From NCBI RefSeq assembly GCF_964026545.1, contig NZ_OZ032156.1:1116001-1180000 (forward strand): 64,000 bases of DNA, given 5' to 3'. Numbering within the stretch: position 1 is the stretch's first letter; each line of letters starts with the position of its first letter. Of this stretch, positions 56,134 to 64,000 are shown piece after piece. Under the pieces are notes generated by a model. The model saw only the letters and a program-made list of their open reading frames with translations. It was not told where the DNA came from and did not search any database. The position numbers were made by a program, and so were the translations under genes. This DNA comes from Candidatus Tisiphia endosymbiont of Dioctria linearis (GTDB lineage Bacteria > Pseudomonadota > Alphaproteobacteria > Rickettsiales > Rickettsiaceae).

Positions 56134-58053
56134 ATGGTAAATGCATTAGCAATATTCATGGTAATGTTACCATTAATATCTGGTATGATTAATGGTTTGT
56201 TTTGTCAGTGTTTTAGCAAGAAGCAAGCAGCTTGCATTGCCACTATTGCAATAAGTTTAGCGGCAATATTCGCTAGCTTTATATTTTATAATGTGGCAAT
56301 AAACAAAGCCATTATTCATCTAATTTTAGCAAAATGGCTAGTAATTGGTGAGATGAAGATCGATTGGGCAATTTATGTCGATCAGCTGACCGCTATTATG
56401 TTTATAGTGGTTACTTGGATTTCAGCGGTGGTACATATTTATTCTCTTGGCTATATGGCAGATGATGAGGGGTTACCTAAATTTCTATCATTTTTATCAT
56501 TATTTACCTTCTTTATGCTAGCTTTGGTGTCAGCCGATAATTTTGTTCAATTATTTTTTGGTTGGGAAGGTGTTGGTTTATGTTCGTACTTATTAATTGG
56601 TTTTTGGTATCAAAAAGAAACGGCAAATAAAGCAGCAATTAAAGCCTTTATCGTCAATAGGATAGGGGATTTTTCCTTTATAGTGGGGATTATTACCATT
56701 ATTGTTTATTTTGGGGTAGTTGATTTTGCTAGTGTATTTGATAAAGCCCAATTATTGTCTAATATACAATTGAGTATATGGGGTTTTACAGTATCGATAA
56801 TTGACATAGTCTGTTTGCTATTATTCCTTGGATGTATAGGCAAGTCGGCTCAAATTGGCTTGCATATATGGCTACCAGATGCCATGGAAGGTCCAACACC
56901 AGTCTCAGCACTTATTCATGCTGCAACTATGGTAACAGCTGGAGTATTTTTAGTAGCTAGGTGTTCTTATTTATTTGAATATAGTGTAGGGGTATTGAGC
57001 TTTATTGCTATTATTGGCGGTATTACCTGTATATTTGCGGCAACTATTGCCATAGTTCAGAATGATATAAAAAAAATTATTGCCTATTCCACTTGTAGCC
57101 AGCTTGGTTATATGTTTCTTGCTTGCGGTGTATCAGCTTATAATGCTGGTATTTTTCATTTAGTTACTCATGCATTTTTTAAAGCTTTATTATTTTTATC
57201 AGCTGGTAGTGTTATTCACGCTTGTCATCAGCAAGATATTTTTAAGATGGGTGGTTTGAAAGATAAAATGCCGGTTACTTACTGTAATTTCTTAATCGGC
57301 TCACTGGCACTGATCGGTATTTATCCTTTAGCTGGATTTTATTCAAAAGATGCTATTTTAGAGCTAGCATATAGTAGCGGTGGGGTCATAGGTACTACAG
57401 TGTTTATTCTTGGAATTGTGGCGGCAATTCTGACTGCTATTTATTCTATGAAAATTATCTTATTAGTATTTCATGGAAAAACTAGATTAACTATAGAGCA
57501 ATTTAATCACGTTCATGAATCACCTAATATCATGAATCTGCCACTTAATCTTTTAGTGGTAGGTAGTCTTGTTTCTGGGATGATAGGTCATTATATTTTT
57601 GCTCTTGACAAACCAAATGGTTGTTTCCTTGATAGTATATTCAATATTCATATTTATCAAAAATTAGCAAATCATCCACCTATTTATATAAAATTATTGC
57701 CAATGGTTTTGGGATTAATGGGTATTGTTTTGGGTATTTATTTTTATAAGAATATTATTGATAAAGCGAAAATAACATTTATGAGGAAATTGTTGATACA
57801 TAAATATTATTTTGATGAAGTGTATGACTTGCTGATAGTAAGATTAGTTGCCAACTTAAGTAAGCTATTGAATTTGATCGACCAAAGAGTCATTGATAGA
57901 TTTGGTCCAAGTAGTTTTGCCAAAACAGTAAATTACTTTGGGATTTTGGTAAGTAGATCGCAAACAGGCTACATATTTAATTACACTCTATATATAGTTT
58001 TATTTGTAGTTGTCTATATTACTTTTTTTATAGTTTTACAGCAAATTCATTAA
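56134..58053 (+). CDS. nuoL: NuoL, NADH-quinone oxidoreductase subunit L
   Basis: 639 residues with about 16 membrane helices. Antiporter-like core [20 protein letters not shown] (conserved Glu), [20 protein letters not shown] and [15 protein letters not shown], plus the C-terminal lateral helix region. It is the distal proton pump of complex I. The usual next gene, nuoM, does not follow within this window; a stretch of repeats does. Confidence 0.97.
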   Translation: MVNALAIFMVMLPLISGMINGLFCQCFSKKQAACIATIAISLAAIFASFIFYNVAINKAIIHLILAKWLVIGEMKIDWAIYVDQLTAIMFIVVTWISAVVHIYSLGYMADDEGLPKFLSFLSLFTFFMLALVSADNFVQLFFGWEGVGLCSYLLIGFWYQKETANKAAIKAFIVNRIGDFSFIVGIITIIVYFGVVDFASVFDKAQLLSNIQLSIWGFTVSIIDIVCLLLFLGCIGKSAQIGLHIWLPDAMEGPTPVSALIHAATMVTAGVFLVARCSYLFEYSVGVLSFIAIIGGITCIFAATIAIVQNDIKKIIAYSTCSQLGYMFLACGVSAYNAGIFHLVTHAFFKALLFLSAGSVIHACHQQDIFKMGGLKDKMPVTYCNFLIGSLALIGIYPLAGFYSKDAILELAYSSGGVIGTTVFILGIVAAILTAIYSMKIILLVFHGKTRLTIEQFNHVHESPNIMNLPLNLLVVGSLVSGMIGHYIFALDKPNGCFLDSIFNIHIYQKLANHPPIYIKLLPMVLGLMGIVLGIYFYKNIIDKAKITFMRKLLIHKYYFDEVYDLLIVRLVANLSKLLNLIDQRVIDRFGPSSFAKTVNYFGILVSRSQTGYIFNYTLYIVLFVVVYITFFIVLQQIH

Positions 58054-58130
58054 AATATAGTTCGTGTTGAATAGTAATTATGCTACAATATATATTATTA
58101 AAATTAATAGTATTGTTATAAATCCCAAAA

Positions 58131-58287
58131 CGTTATTGCGAGGAAGTATTTTAGTAGCATTGATGCAATCCAAGAAAGTGATTAGAAATGGATTGCTTTG
58201 TTGGTTCATTTGCCTCGCATAGGCGTTAGTTTAAGAAAATTATTGTTCTCTTAAACTGACGCCTATGTGCTGCCTCGCTAATAGACG
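58131..58287. repeat. Composite palindromic element after nuoL (one palindrome nested in another)
   Basis: Outer arms cgttattgcgagg and cctcgctaatagacg belong to the cgtcattgcgag family. Inside it lies a second hairpin with arms cataggcgttagtttaaga and tcttaaactgacgcctatg (about 58218-58267). Together with 58388-58488 it fills the 446-base gap between nuoL and the deaminase-like gene. Confidence 0.8.
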
Positions 58288-58387
58288 CCACTTTACTACG
58301 GAACAATCATATGAAAATAATGTTAAATTTCATAAAATCCATAATTTCACTAAGACTCATTACTCTACTATTATTAATTACTAGTAT

Positions 58388-58488
58388 AGTCAATTGATGA
58401 GAAGTTGGTGACGTCGTCACTCGTCGCTCGCCTATTACTTATAGGCGTCGCTCCATCGTTCCTAGCACCAAATTCTCCTGAATTAACT
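58388..58488. repeat. Palindromic element, nuoJ-insertion family, inverted
   Basis: Runs agtcaattgatgagaagttgg ... ggagaattcggtg-type arms, ending aattaact; read in reverse it matches the nuoJ element (tcaattcaggagaatttgg, aacttctcatcaattgac). It ends 12 bases before the next start codon. Confidence 0.85.
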
Positions 58489-58499
58489 ATATATTTAAT

Positions 58500-59951
58500 A
58501 TGCAAACTCACGCAGACACTGTAAAAACAAATGAAAATAATCATTATCTCATTACACGTGATTATTACAATAGTTTAATCACCTCTAATTCTCTCCCTAT
58601 AGGAGAGCTTGGTATGTTGGTAAATATATTGCCCAAGGGTGGTGATATTCATCATCATTTTATCGGTGCTATTTATGCCGAAATTTTATTAGATTATGTT
58701 AAGAAGGAAGGCTTTTATATTGATCCTAACAGTTATGAAATTCTTAAAAAACCTACGAAAAAATGTATGACTGTAGATGAGATACGTGCTGATGTACACA
58801 AATATAATCAGCTCGTGTCACTTTGGTCAATAGAAAATTTTAACAATCATTATCACAAATAATTATCACCAGATGCCAGATTTTTTGATTGTTTTAACTA
58901 TTTTGCTTGGTTAGAAAACTATATTATTAAAGATGGTTTGATAGATTTGAAGAATAGGGCAGAAGCAGAAAATGTACAATATGTAGAAACTATATTTCCT
59001 TTTGTCCCTATTAGTACAAACGTTGCTTTAGATGAGATTAATAAGTTAACCAGTAATACAGATGATCTTGCTATTAATCAGGTTTTAGCAAAAGCTACGT
59101 TATTATTAGAGCAGGATAAAGTTATAAACCAAGCTATTACTCATTGTTCAACAATAGTAACAGATGCCTCGAAAGATATTGACAATGATCACTTTACTCT
59201 GCGGTTTCAACCATATGTATTCCGTGAAAGTAAGCCATCTATGGTATTTTCTGGTTTGTATTCAGCCTTTTCTTTAGCACAAAATAATCCTAAAATAGTT
59301 GGGGTGAATATAGTCGGTACAGAAAACTCAGTTGTTGCGATCAAAGATTATATACTACATATGAAAATGTTTCGTTTTCTTAAACAAAAATTTCCTAATG
59401 TTAAATTATCTTTGCATGCTGGTGAATTAGCATTAGGGCTAGTTCCTCCAGAAGGGCTACGTCATCATATTCGGGATGCCATATTTATAGCCGGGGCAAA
59501 TCGTATTGGTCATGGAGTAGATATTATGCATGAATCTAATCCTTACCAACTAATAAGCACATTAGTGGAAAAGAATATACCTGTTGAAATTAATTTAAGT
59601 AGTAATGAATTTATTTTAGAAGTCGTAGGTGATAATCATCCTATCAAGCTATATATGCGTTATGGGGTGCCAATCGCAATCTGCACTTATGATGCAGGAG
59701 TATTACGCAATAATTTAACTCAAGAATATTTATTATTTATTAGTCGTTATAAGCCATCTTATGATCAATTAAAACAAGTCGTCTATAATAGTATTAAATA
59801 TTCTTTCTTAACTAAAGAGGAAAAGAAAAAACAACTTAATTTGCTTGATAAAAAGTTTATTCTTTTTGAAGAGGATATAGCTCTTCATAGCAGTTTTTTG
59901 ACGGGGAGACTTCAGAAGTATACTCATTTGGAGAATTGGAACGTAAAATAA
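58500..59951 (+). pseudogene. Adenosine deaminase-family protein, split by in-frame TAA
   Basis: One frame with TAA at 58860-58862; the part before ends NFNNHYHK and the part after continues LSPDARFFDCFNYFAWLEN. Metal-binding KGGDIHHHFIGAIYAE near residue 47-62, then SLHAGELALG, NRIGHGVDI and NLSSNEF, the ADA/ADGF signatures. The usual STDDP is ICTYDAG here. The uninterrupted length of about 483 residues suits ADGF/CECR1-like deaminases. It would convert adenosine to inosine. The second half alone (from 58938) lacks the HHH site. The last few codons run into a palindromic element. Confidence 0.85.
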
Positions 59952-60025
59952 GGGGTGAGTGAGCGGAGCGTACAACTAGTACGTGAGTACGTGACTTATC
60001 TTCCAGATGGAGAGGAGCAAAAATT
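59929..60025. repeat. Rickettsia palindromic element-like repeat
   Basis: Shares ggagaattgg and gagcggagcgtac with the elements at 11225 and in uvrC, and has an inner acgtgagtacgtgac-type palindrome. It overlaps the 3' end of the deaminase-like gene and may supply its stop. Confidence 0.75.
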
Positions 60026-60078
60026 ATGCTACGAGACGGGATTAGTATGCGGCACAATGTCTAAAAATTAAATTTTCT

Positions 60079-60297
60079 TTACTGACTACATATATTCTCT
60101 TGAGGGGTCAACTGCGGACTATATGGCGGTAGTACAAGTGCTTCCAAATACTGTGAGAAAAGAAAAAAAGATAGCAAAGTTTCTTTTCTTATCTTTTGAA
60201 TTTTCTCTGGCGATTTAGTACCAATAGTTTGCATATTATGCAGTCGGTCAAATAATTTAATCAATAAGACATCTTTTTTCTTTTGTTGAAATAATAA
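60079..60297 (-). pseudogene. SpoT/RelA HD-domain fragment
   Basis: The minus strand reads KKKDVLLIKLFDRLHNMQTI, then SPEKIQKIRKETLLSFFLFSQYLEAL, the end of the ppGpp hydrolase HD domain (LADRLHNMRT in SpoT). The rest of the enzyme is absent. Rickettsia genomes carry several such spoT pieces. The gap 60298-60586 holds no further gene. Confidence 0.8.
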
Positions 60298-60586
60298 TTA
60301 TTTTGTTATATTTAAGTTACATCCCTATTTTTTGTTTTTTCAAGTTAGTGTAGAACTTTCGTGCTGTATTGAGACCGTGCTATTGTTGCAACTAGAAATT
60401 TGTTATTTCAGCTTAATCTATAATTATTTTTTTAGATCACTTAGTGAAGCCATAAAATATTGTATACTAATATGGAGAACTTGAAGCCAACAATTTTGAG
60501 TTTTTTTAGTCCAAACTATAGAAGTGTACAGATGCTACAAATCTTGCATCCACTGTTCTAATTAACTTAGTAAGAGGAATATCAGT

Positions 60587-61582
60587 ATGAGCGATAACAA
60601 TATTAACACTACTTATTTACGTACAAATTATGATATCCCACCTGATCCTCAAGCGAAACCTGAAGCAGGAAAATGTAATAATTACAACTTGAGAAAGAAT
60701 AATGGTGCTGCTAAATGGATAGTGATGCATTATACAGAGTGTAATTTTGTTAAAACTATCGATGTATTTACCAGGAATACATCAAATGTCTCAGCCCATT
60801 ATGTGATAAATACTGATGGTACCATTTATCGACTTGTACCAGATCAGTATAGAGCTTGGCATGCTGGCAGAGGAAAATTAGAACCAGATAGTGACCTTGA
60901 TCCAGGACTTATAAACTCAAGGTTCTGTGGATTCTATGGATCAGGCGATAAAGCCAATAATTTAAAAGAAAATAGTATGCTTAATCCTCATATTGTGAGT
61001 TCAATACTTGATAATGACATGAATAGCTGGTCCATTGGTATTGAACACGTTGCTTCTGGCACAGAGCCTTTTACTAATCAGCAAATAGATGCCAGTATTG
61101 GACTAGTTAAAACATTAGTATCTAAATATGGAATAAACCCCAAATTAATAATAGGTCACAGTGATTGGGCACCAGGTAGAAAAATAGATACTGGTATATA
61201 TTTCCCTTGGGAGAGGTTTGCTAAAGCATCTCTTGGTTTTTATTCTTTTATCTCAAGAAAAGAAAATCCTAAAGTTATAATATCTTATAATGATAAAACA
61301 AAACAGGATAAAAATAGGATTGAAGAAGTACAGAAACTACTTGAGAAATTTGGTTATCCAATTATAAAAGCAGATAACTCAAATCTAGGCTTATTAGAGG
61401 ATGATACTATATCAGCTATGTTGACTTTTAATATTCATTATACAGGAGATATTTTAAATAATAGCACTCTCAAAAAACAGTGGGATATATTATGGCACAA
61501 TTCTAGTGACAAGGATGCCCGAGGAATATTAGCTACTTGGAGTGAAAATAGTGATAATGTATTAAATGATCTGCTAGGTTAA
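60587..61582 (+). CDS. N-acetylmuramoyl-L-alanine amidase (AmpD-like, Amidase_2)
   Basis: 331 residues, no signal peptide seen. Zinc ligands in IVMHYTECN and GHSDWAPGRKIDTG (His, His, Asp), and SAHYVINTDGTIYRLVPDQY, RAWHAGRG as in AmpD. The C-terminal 90 residues resemble a peptidoglycan-binding domain (EEVQKLLEKFGYPI). It cleaves the stem peptide from muropeptides. Rickettsial AmpD-like amidases act in wall recycling and in limiting host immune detection. Preceded by AAGAGG near the ATG. Confidence 0.92.
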   Translation: MSDNNINTTYLRTNYDIPPDPQAKPEAGKCNNYNLRKNNGAAKWIVMHYTECNFVKTIDVFTRNTSNVSAHYVINTDGTIYRLVPDQYRAWHAGRGKLEPDSDLDPGLINSRFCGFYGSGDKANNLKENSMLNPHIVSSILDNDMNSWSIGIEHVASGTEPFTNQQIDASIGLVKTLVSKYGINPKLIIGHSDWAPGRKIDTGIYFPWERFAKASLGFYSFISRKENPKVIISYNDKTKQDKNRIEEVQKLLEKFGYPIIKADNSNLGLLEDDTISAMLTFNIHYTGDILNNSTLKKQWDILWHNSSDKDARGILATWSENSDNVLNDLLG

Positions 61583-61608
61583 TAAGCTAATTTGATTAGT
61601 TATACCAC

Positions 61609-61754
61609 CGTCATTGCGAGGAGGCGTAAGCCGATAAAGCAATCCATTTCTAATCACTTTTATGGATTGCATCAATGCTACTAAAGTAGCTCCTCGCTAA
61701 TAGACGGTTGTGAGGTTAGATTGCTTCTTGGCTTACGTCTTATCGTAATGACGT
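61609..61754. repeat. Composite palindromic repeat between amidase and maf
   Basis: cgtcattgcgaggagg ... cctcgctaatagacg (61609-61706), followed directly by a further arm ggcttacgtcttatcgtaatgacg up to 61754. Between two convergent genes, it is well placed to act as a bidirectional terminator. Confidence 0.82.
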
Positions 61755-61783
61755 TTTCTACTTTAACTTTTTTCCGTGAACGT

Positions 61784-62422
61784 TCACAATTGAGGTTTAG
61801 AACTATTTTTAAAACCCAAAGAAGTAAGCATATGCATGGTCTCCAATAGTGGTAATCCCATAATATTGGAGTACGATCCGTATATGCTAGGAATAAAAGC
61901 TTCAGCATAGCCGTGAATCATGCAGCCACCTGCTTTATTGATTCCTTCATCTAGGCTACAGTAAAATTCTATCTCTTGATGACTCAGTTTTTTAAACTTG
62001 ACTATAGTTTGCACTATTTTTTGTCGTGTTAGGAGTTGTTCGGAAGTTTTTTTTATTATACAAACACCTGTATAAACCCTATGACGTCTTCCAGATAAAA
62101 TGTTAAGACAATATCTAACATCGTCACTTGTTAAAGCTTTCAGTAATATTTTTCTGCCGCGAGCTACAACAGTATCAGCTGCTATAATTATAGCTTCACA
62201 AGTTATTTGTTGGGCAACAACTTTTGCCTTTTCCTGTGCCAATCTTGTCGCTAATTGATTTGGTAATTCTCGTAAATATTCTGTTTCATTGATATTAGCA
62301 GGAATAATTTGGGTGGGAAATATTTTGATTCTTTTTAGCAATTCAAGCCTTGCCGGCGATTGTGATGCTAGAATTACATCTATATTATGCTGTTTTAAAG
62401 AAGTACCTTCTATATTTGACAT
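61784..62422 (-). CDS. maf: Maf-family nucleotide pyrophosphatase
   Basis: 212 residues. [16 protein letters not shown] at the N-terminus, then [15 protein letters not shown] and [14 protein letters not shown], and the [29 protein letters not shown] end, all Maf hallmarks. It hydrolyses non-canonical or excess dTTP/UTP-type nucleotides and is a housekeeping gene. Upstream of it is infA on the same strand, 14 bases away. Confidence 0.94.
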   Translation of the reverse strand: MSNIEGTSLKQHNIDVILASQSPARLELLKRIKIFPTQIIPANINETEYLRELPNQLATRLAQEKAKVVAQQITCEAIIIAADTVVARGRKILLKALTSDDVRYCLNILSGRRHRVYTGVCIIKKTSEQLLTRQKIVQTIVKFKKLSHQEIEFYCSLDEGINKAGGCMIHGYAEAFIPSIYGSYSNIMGLPLLETMHMLTSLGFKNSSKPQL

Positions 62423-62436
62423 AAATATGAAAAATC

Positions 62437-62652
62437 TTAATGACGATGGATAACACGACCTTTTGTTAAGTCGTAAGGAGTCATTTCCACTGTTATCTTA
62501 TCCCCAACAAGTATCCTAATGCGATTTTTACGCATCCTACCAGAAGTATGGGCGATAATAAAATGACCATTTTCTAGCTTCACTCTAAAAGTTGCGTTAG
62601 GTAAAATCTCAAGGACAACCCCTTCAAAATTAATTAGCTCTTCTTTGGTCAT
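62437..62652 (-). CDS. infA: Translation initiation factor IF-1
   Basis: 71 residues, the full IF-1 OB fold: [39 protein letters not shown] and the ending [12 protein letters not shown]. Binds the ribosomal A site during initiation. infA-maf is a normal rickettsial order. Confidence 0.98.
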   Translation of the reverse strand: MTKEELINFEGVVLEILPNATFRVKLENGHFIIAHTSGRMRKNRIRILVGDKITVEMTPYDLTKGRVIHRH

Positions 62653-62822
62653 TACAACTTAATTTAAATTATATTTAAAATGGCTCGCCGTAGTGGACAA
62701 TTTCAGAACCACGCTTGACATAAAACTATTAGTGATGCAAACACTTATACATCAATATTAAGGGATTCTATATTAATATAAAAAATTTGCAAGTAATATT
62801 AGGGTCGGCTCATGAAAAAAAG

Positions 62823-63148
62823 GGCTTTGTTGCATGAATCGGAATTTGGAGTAAATCTAGTTTTTGAATAAATAAAAAAAGCAGTGGAAATAGTAAAGTT
62901 AAGGAGTTAAGATACCCTCTTTTTTTAAGGTAAATATGCCGAACAAACACCAAGATCCTTATCGTCATAAATTTGCCCGAGCTAAATACAAAATCAGTAA
63001 TTCACGTGAGTACGATCAATCATTAAAAAATCGTGGTAGTCTAATAATTTGGTTTTCAGAGGAAGCGGTAGCAAAATGGAATAATCCCGTATCCGTACAT
63101 AAGAAGCGCGGCGGTCAAGCGATCTATTCCGATTCATGCAACAAAGCC
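62823..63148 (+). mobile_element. Miniature derivative of an IS5-type element
   Basis: 326 bp bounded by perfect 21-bp inverted repeats (ggctttgttgcatgaatcgg plus a). Inside, from ATG 62936, is the first 65 or so residues of a transposase (MPNKHQDPYRHKFARAKYKI, then SLIIWFSEEAVAKWN, GGQAIYSDSC). The frame then runs through the right repeat and out to 63226. The DDE domain is deleted, so it could move only with help from a full copy. 63149-63361 contains nothing I can identify. Confidence 0.85.
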
Positions 63149-63361
63149 TATATAAGATATAGGATATACGAAGAAAACCATCTTTTTGCTTCTAGCCATA
63201 ATTACAGTTTATATATTATGTTCTAAACATAAACCCTAAGTGCAGCAAGTGCTAGATAAATTAGCTCAACACACTTCTTATAAGCTGACTTCAGCGTTTC
63301 TTAGCTTCATGAAAAGACTAAAATAACTCCAGGTAGAAAAATAATGAAAAAGATTGATGCG

Positions 63362-63913
63362 TCACGAGGCTCTTATCATGAGGTAGGATTTATGCCCGTC
63401 AAAGAAGCCCCCTTGCATTTCAAAGCTCCCTACTTCCTTAAAACCAGCCTTCTTATAAACATGCTTTGCACGCGGATTGTTTTCGTCGGGGTCAATTAAA
63501 AATTTATCTACCAATGGTTCAACTGCAGACTTAAAGAATTCACAAAATGCAGTAAGTGCATCACTTGCAAGACCTTTACCAAGCAAATCTTTATTACCTA
63601 TACCAAAATCGATACTGAAAGTTTTACCAGTTTTGGAGATATTAGCATTCTTAAGCTCAGAATTTTCTTGATCAATGCACTCTTCTGCTGTCATAATTAA
63701 GCAAAAAGGCGTATTGTCATAGTACCCGATCCAATACGTAAAGACACCATCAAAATAACTCGAAGACATTCTTCGCCCATCTACAAAGGTAATAATATCC
63801 TCACGATGTTCTTGGCTATTGTCCCAAAATTCTTGCATATGTGGCTCATCAAGCCATGAGAAAATCATCTCTTTATGTTCCGGTAGGGCTTTGCTGAATG
63901 TAATAAGGTTCAT
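63362..63913 (-). CDS. GNAT-family acetyltransferase (AAC(6')/RimJ-like)
   Basis: 183 residues. Start FSKALPEHKEMIFSWLDEPH, then TFSIDFGIGNKDLLGKGLAS with the acetyl-CoA-binding GKGLAS loop, and the ending NPRAKHVYKKAGFKEVGSFE. The shape is that of the AAC(6')-Ib-like Acetyltransf_8 group. Substrate unknown; aminoglycoside, siderophore-type or protein substrates are all possible. Isolated gene at the window edge. Confidence 0.88.
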   Translation of the reverse strand: MNLITFSKALPEHKEMIFSWLDEPHMQEFWDNSQEHREDIITFVDGRRMSSSYFDGVFTYWIGYYDNTPFCLIMTAEECIDQENSELKNANISKTGKTFSIDFGIGNKDLLGKGLASDALTAFCEFFKSAVEPLVDKFLIDPDENNPRAKHVYKKAGFKEVGSFEMQGGFFDGHKSYLMIRAS

Positions 63914-64000
63914 TTAAATACTATTTTTATATATCTACCGTTTTATTTTACACTTATAGTATTTACTTTCAAAATATATTTTTATACTATTTTTCAGTTT

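Noticed and set aside
58054..58500. Loss of nuoM as a breakpoint caused by palindromic elements after nuoL.
   Set aside because: nuo genes are scattered in Rickettsia and I cannot tell from one window whether nuoM ever followed nuoL here.

Overview
The window is AT-rich, with many split genes, palindromic repeats and a conjugative element of the Rickettsiales Amplified Genetic Element (RAGE) type. This points to an obligate intracellular alphaproteobacterium of the genus Rickettsia. Chromosomal markers (uvrC, tsaE, infA, maf, tRNA-Thr, nuoGHIJKL) and Rickettsia-type palindromic elements, two of them inserted in frame into uvrC and nuoJ, support this. I cannot name the species.

Region 1 (1-5283) is degraded accessory DNA. 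It holds a TPR-array gene broken by two stop codons, a dead IS630 copy, an intact AAA-ATPase-like/PD-(D/E)XK gene, the C-terminal stub of a tyrosine integrase and one small possible gene.

Region 2 (5284-24444) is an F-type type IV secretion operon on the + strand: traL, traE, traK, a propilin-like traA candidate, traB (frameshifted at an A8 run), traV, traC, traW, traU, trbC, traN, traF, traH (broken by a 14-bp tandem duplication), traG and traD. A secreted TPR protein and a YhcG/DUF1016 nuclease sit between traG and traD.

Region 3 (24627-30556) is the DNA-processing module. It holds an Rpn nuclease, a TOPRIM primase-like protein, a Ti-type TraA relaxase/helicase split by one in-frame TAA, an intergenic region rich in inverted repeats that is the best oriT candidate, and divergent Ti-type traD.

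Region 4 (30843-41788) is cargo. The most important feature is a two-gene operon, 34542-30843 on the minus strand. Its first gene resembles Wolbachia CifA and its second resembles a nuclease-type CifB (Cin-like), with two apparently intact PD-(D/E)XK cores and no deubiquitinase. This is a candidate cytoplasmic-incompatibility locus on a conjugative element, with a near-consensus promoter and intact reading frames while much of the surrounding transfer machinery is decaying. Other cargo is a histidine-kinase-like protein lacking its phospho-acceptor His, an LRR gene split by an IS5-family element, a Dam-type methylase, and a DnaA_N-like gene split by a second IS630 copy.

Region 5 (41925-64000) is mostly chromosomal: tRNA-Thr(GGT), uvrC, a Na+/solute symporter, tsaE, a LicD-like gene, manC, a Nudix gene, an RNHCP gene and nuoGHIJKL. 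A tandem pair of Rpn nuclease genes is inserted between nuoH and nuoI. After nuoL come a nonsense-split adenosine deaminase-like gene, a spoT fragment, an AmpD-like amidase, maf, infA, a miniature IS derivative and a GNAT acetyltransferase. Several frame breaks fall in homopolymer runs, so either real decay, transcriptional slippage or sequencing error could explain them.
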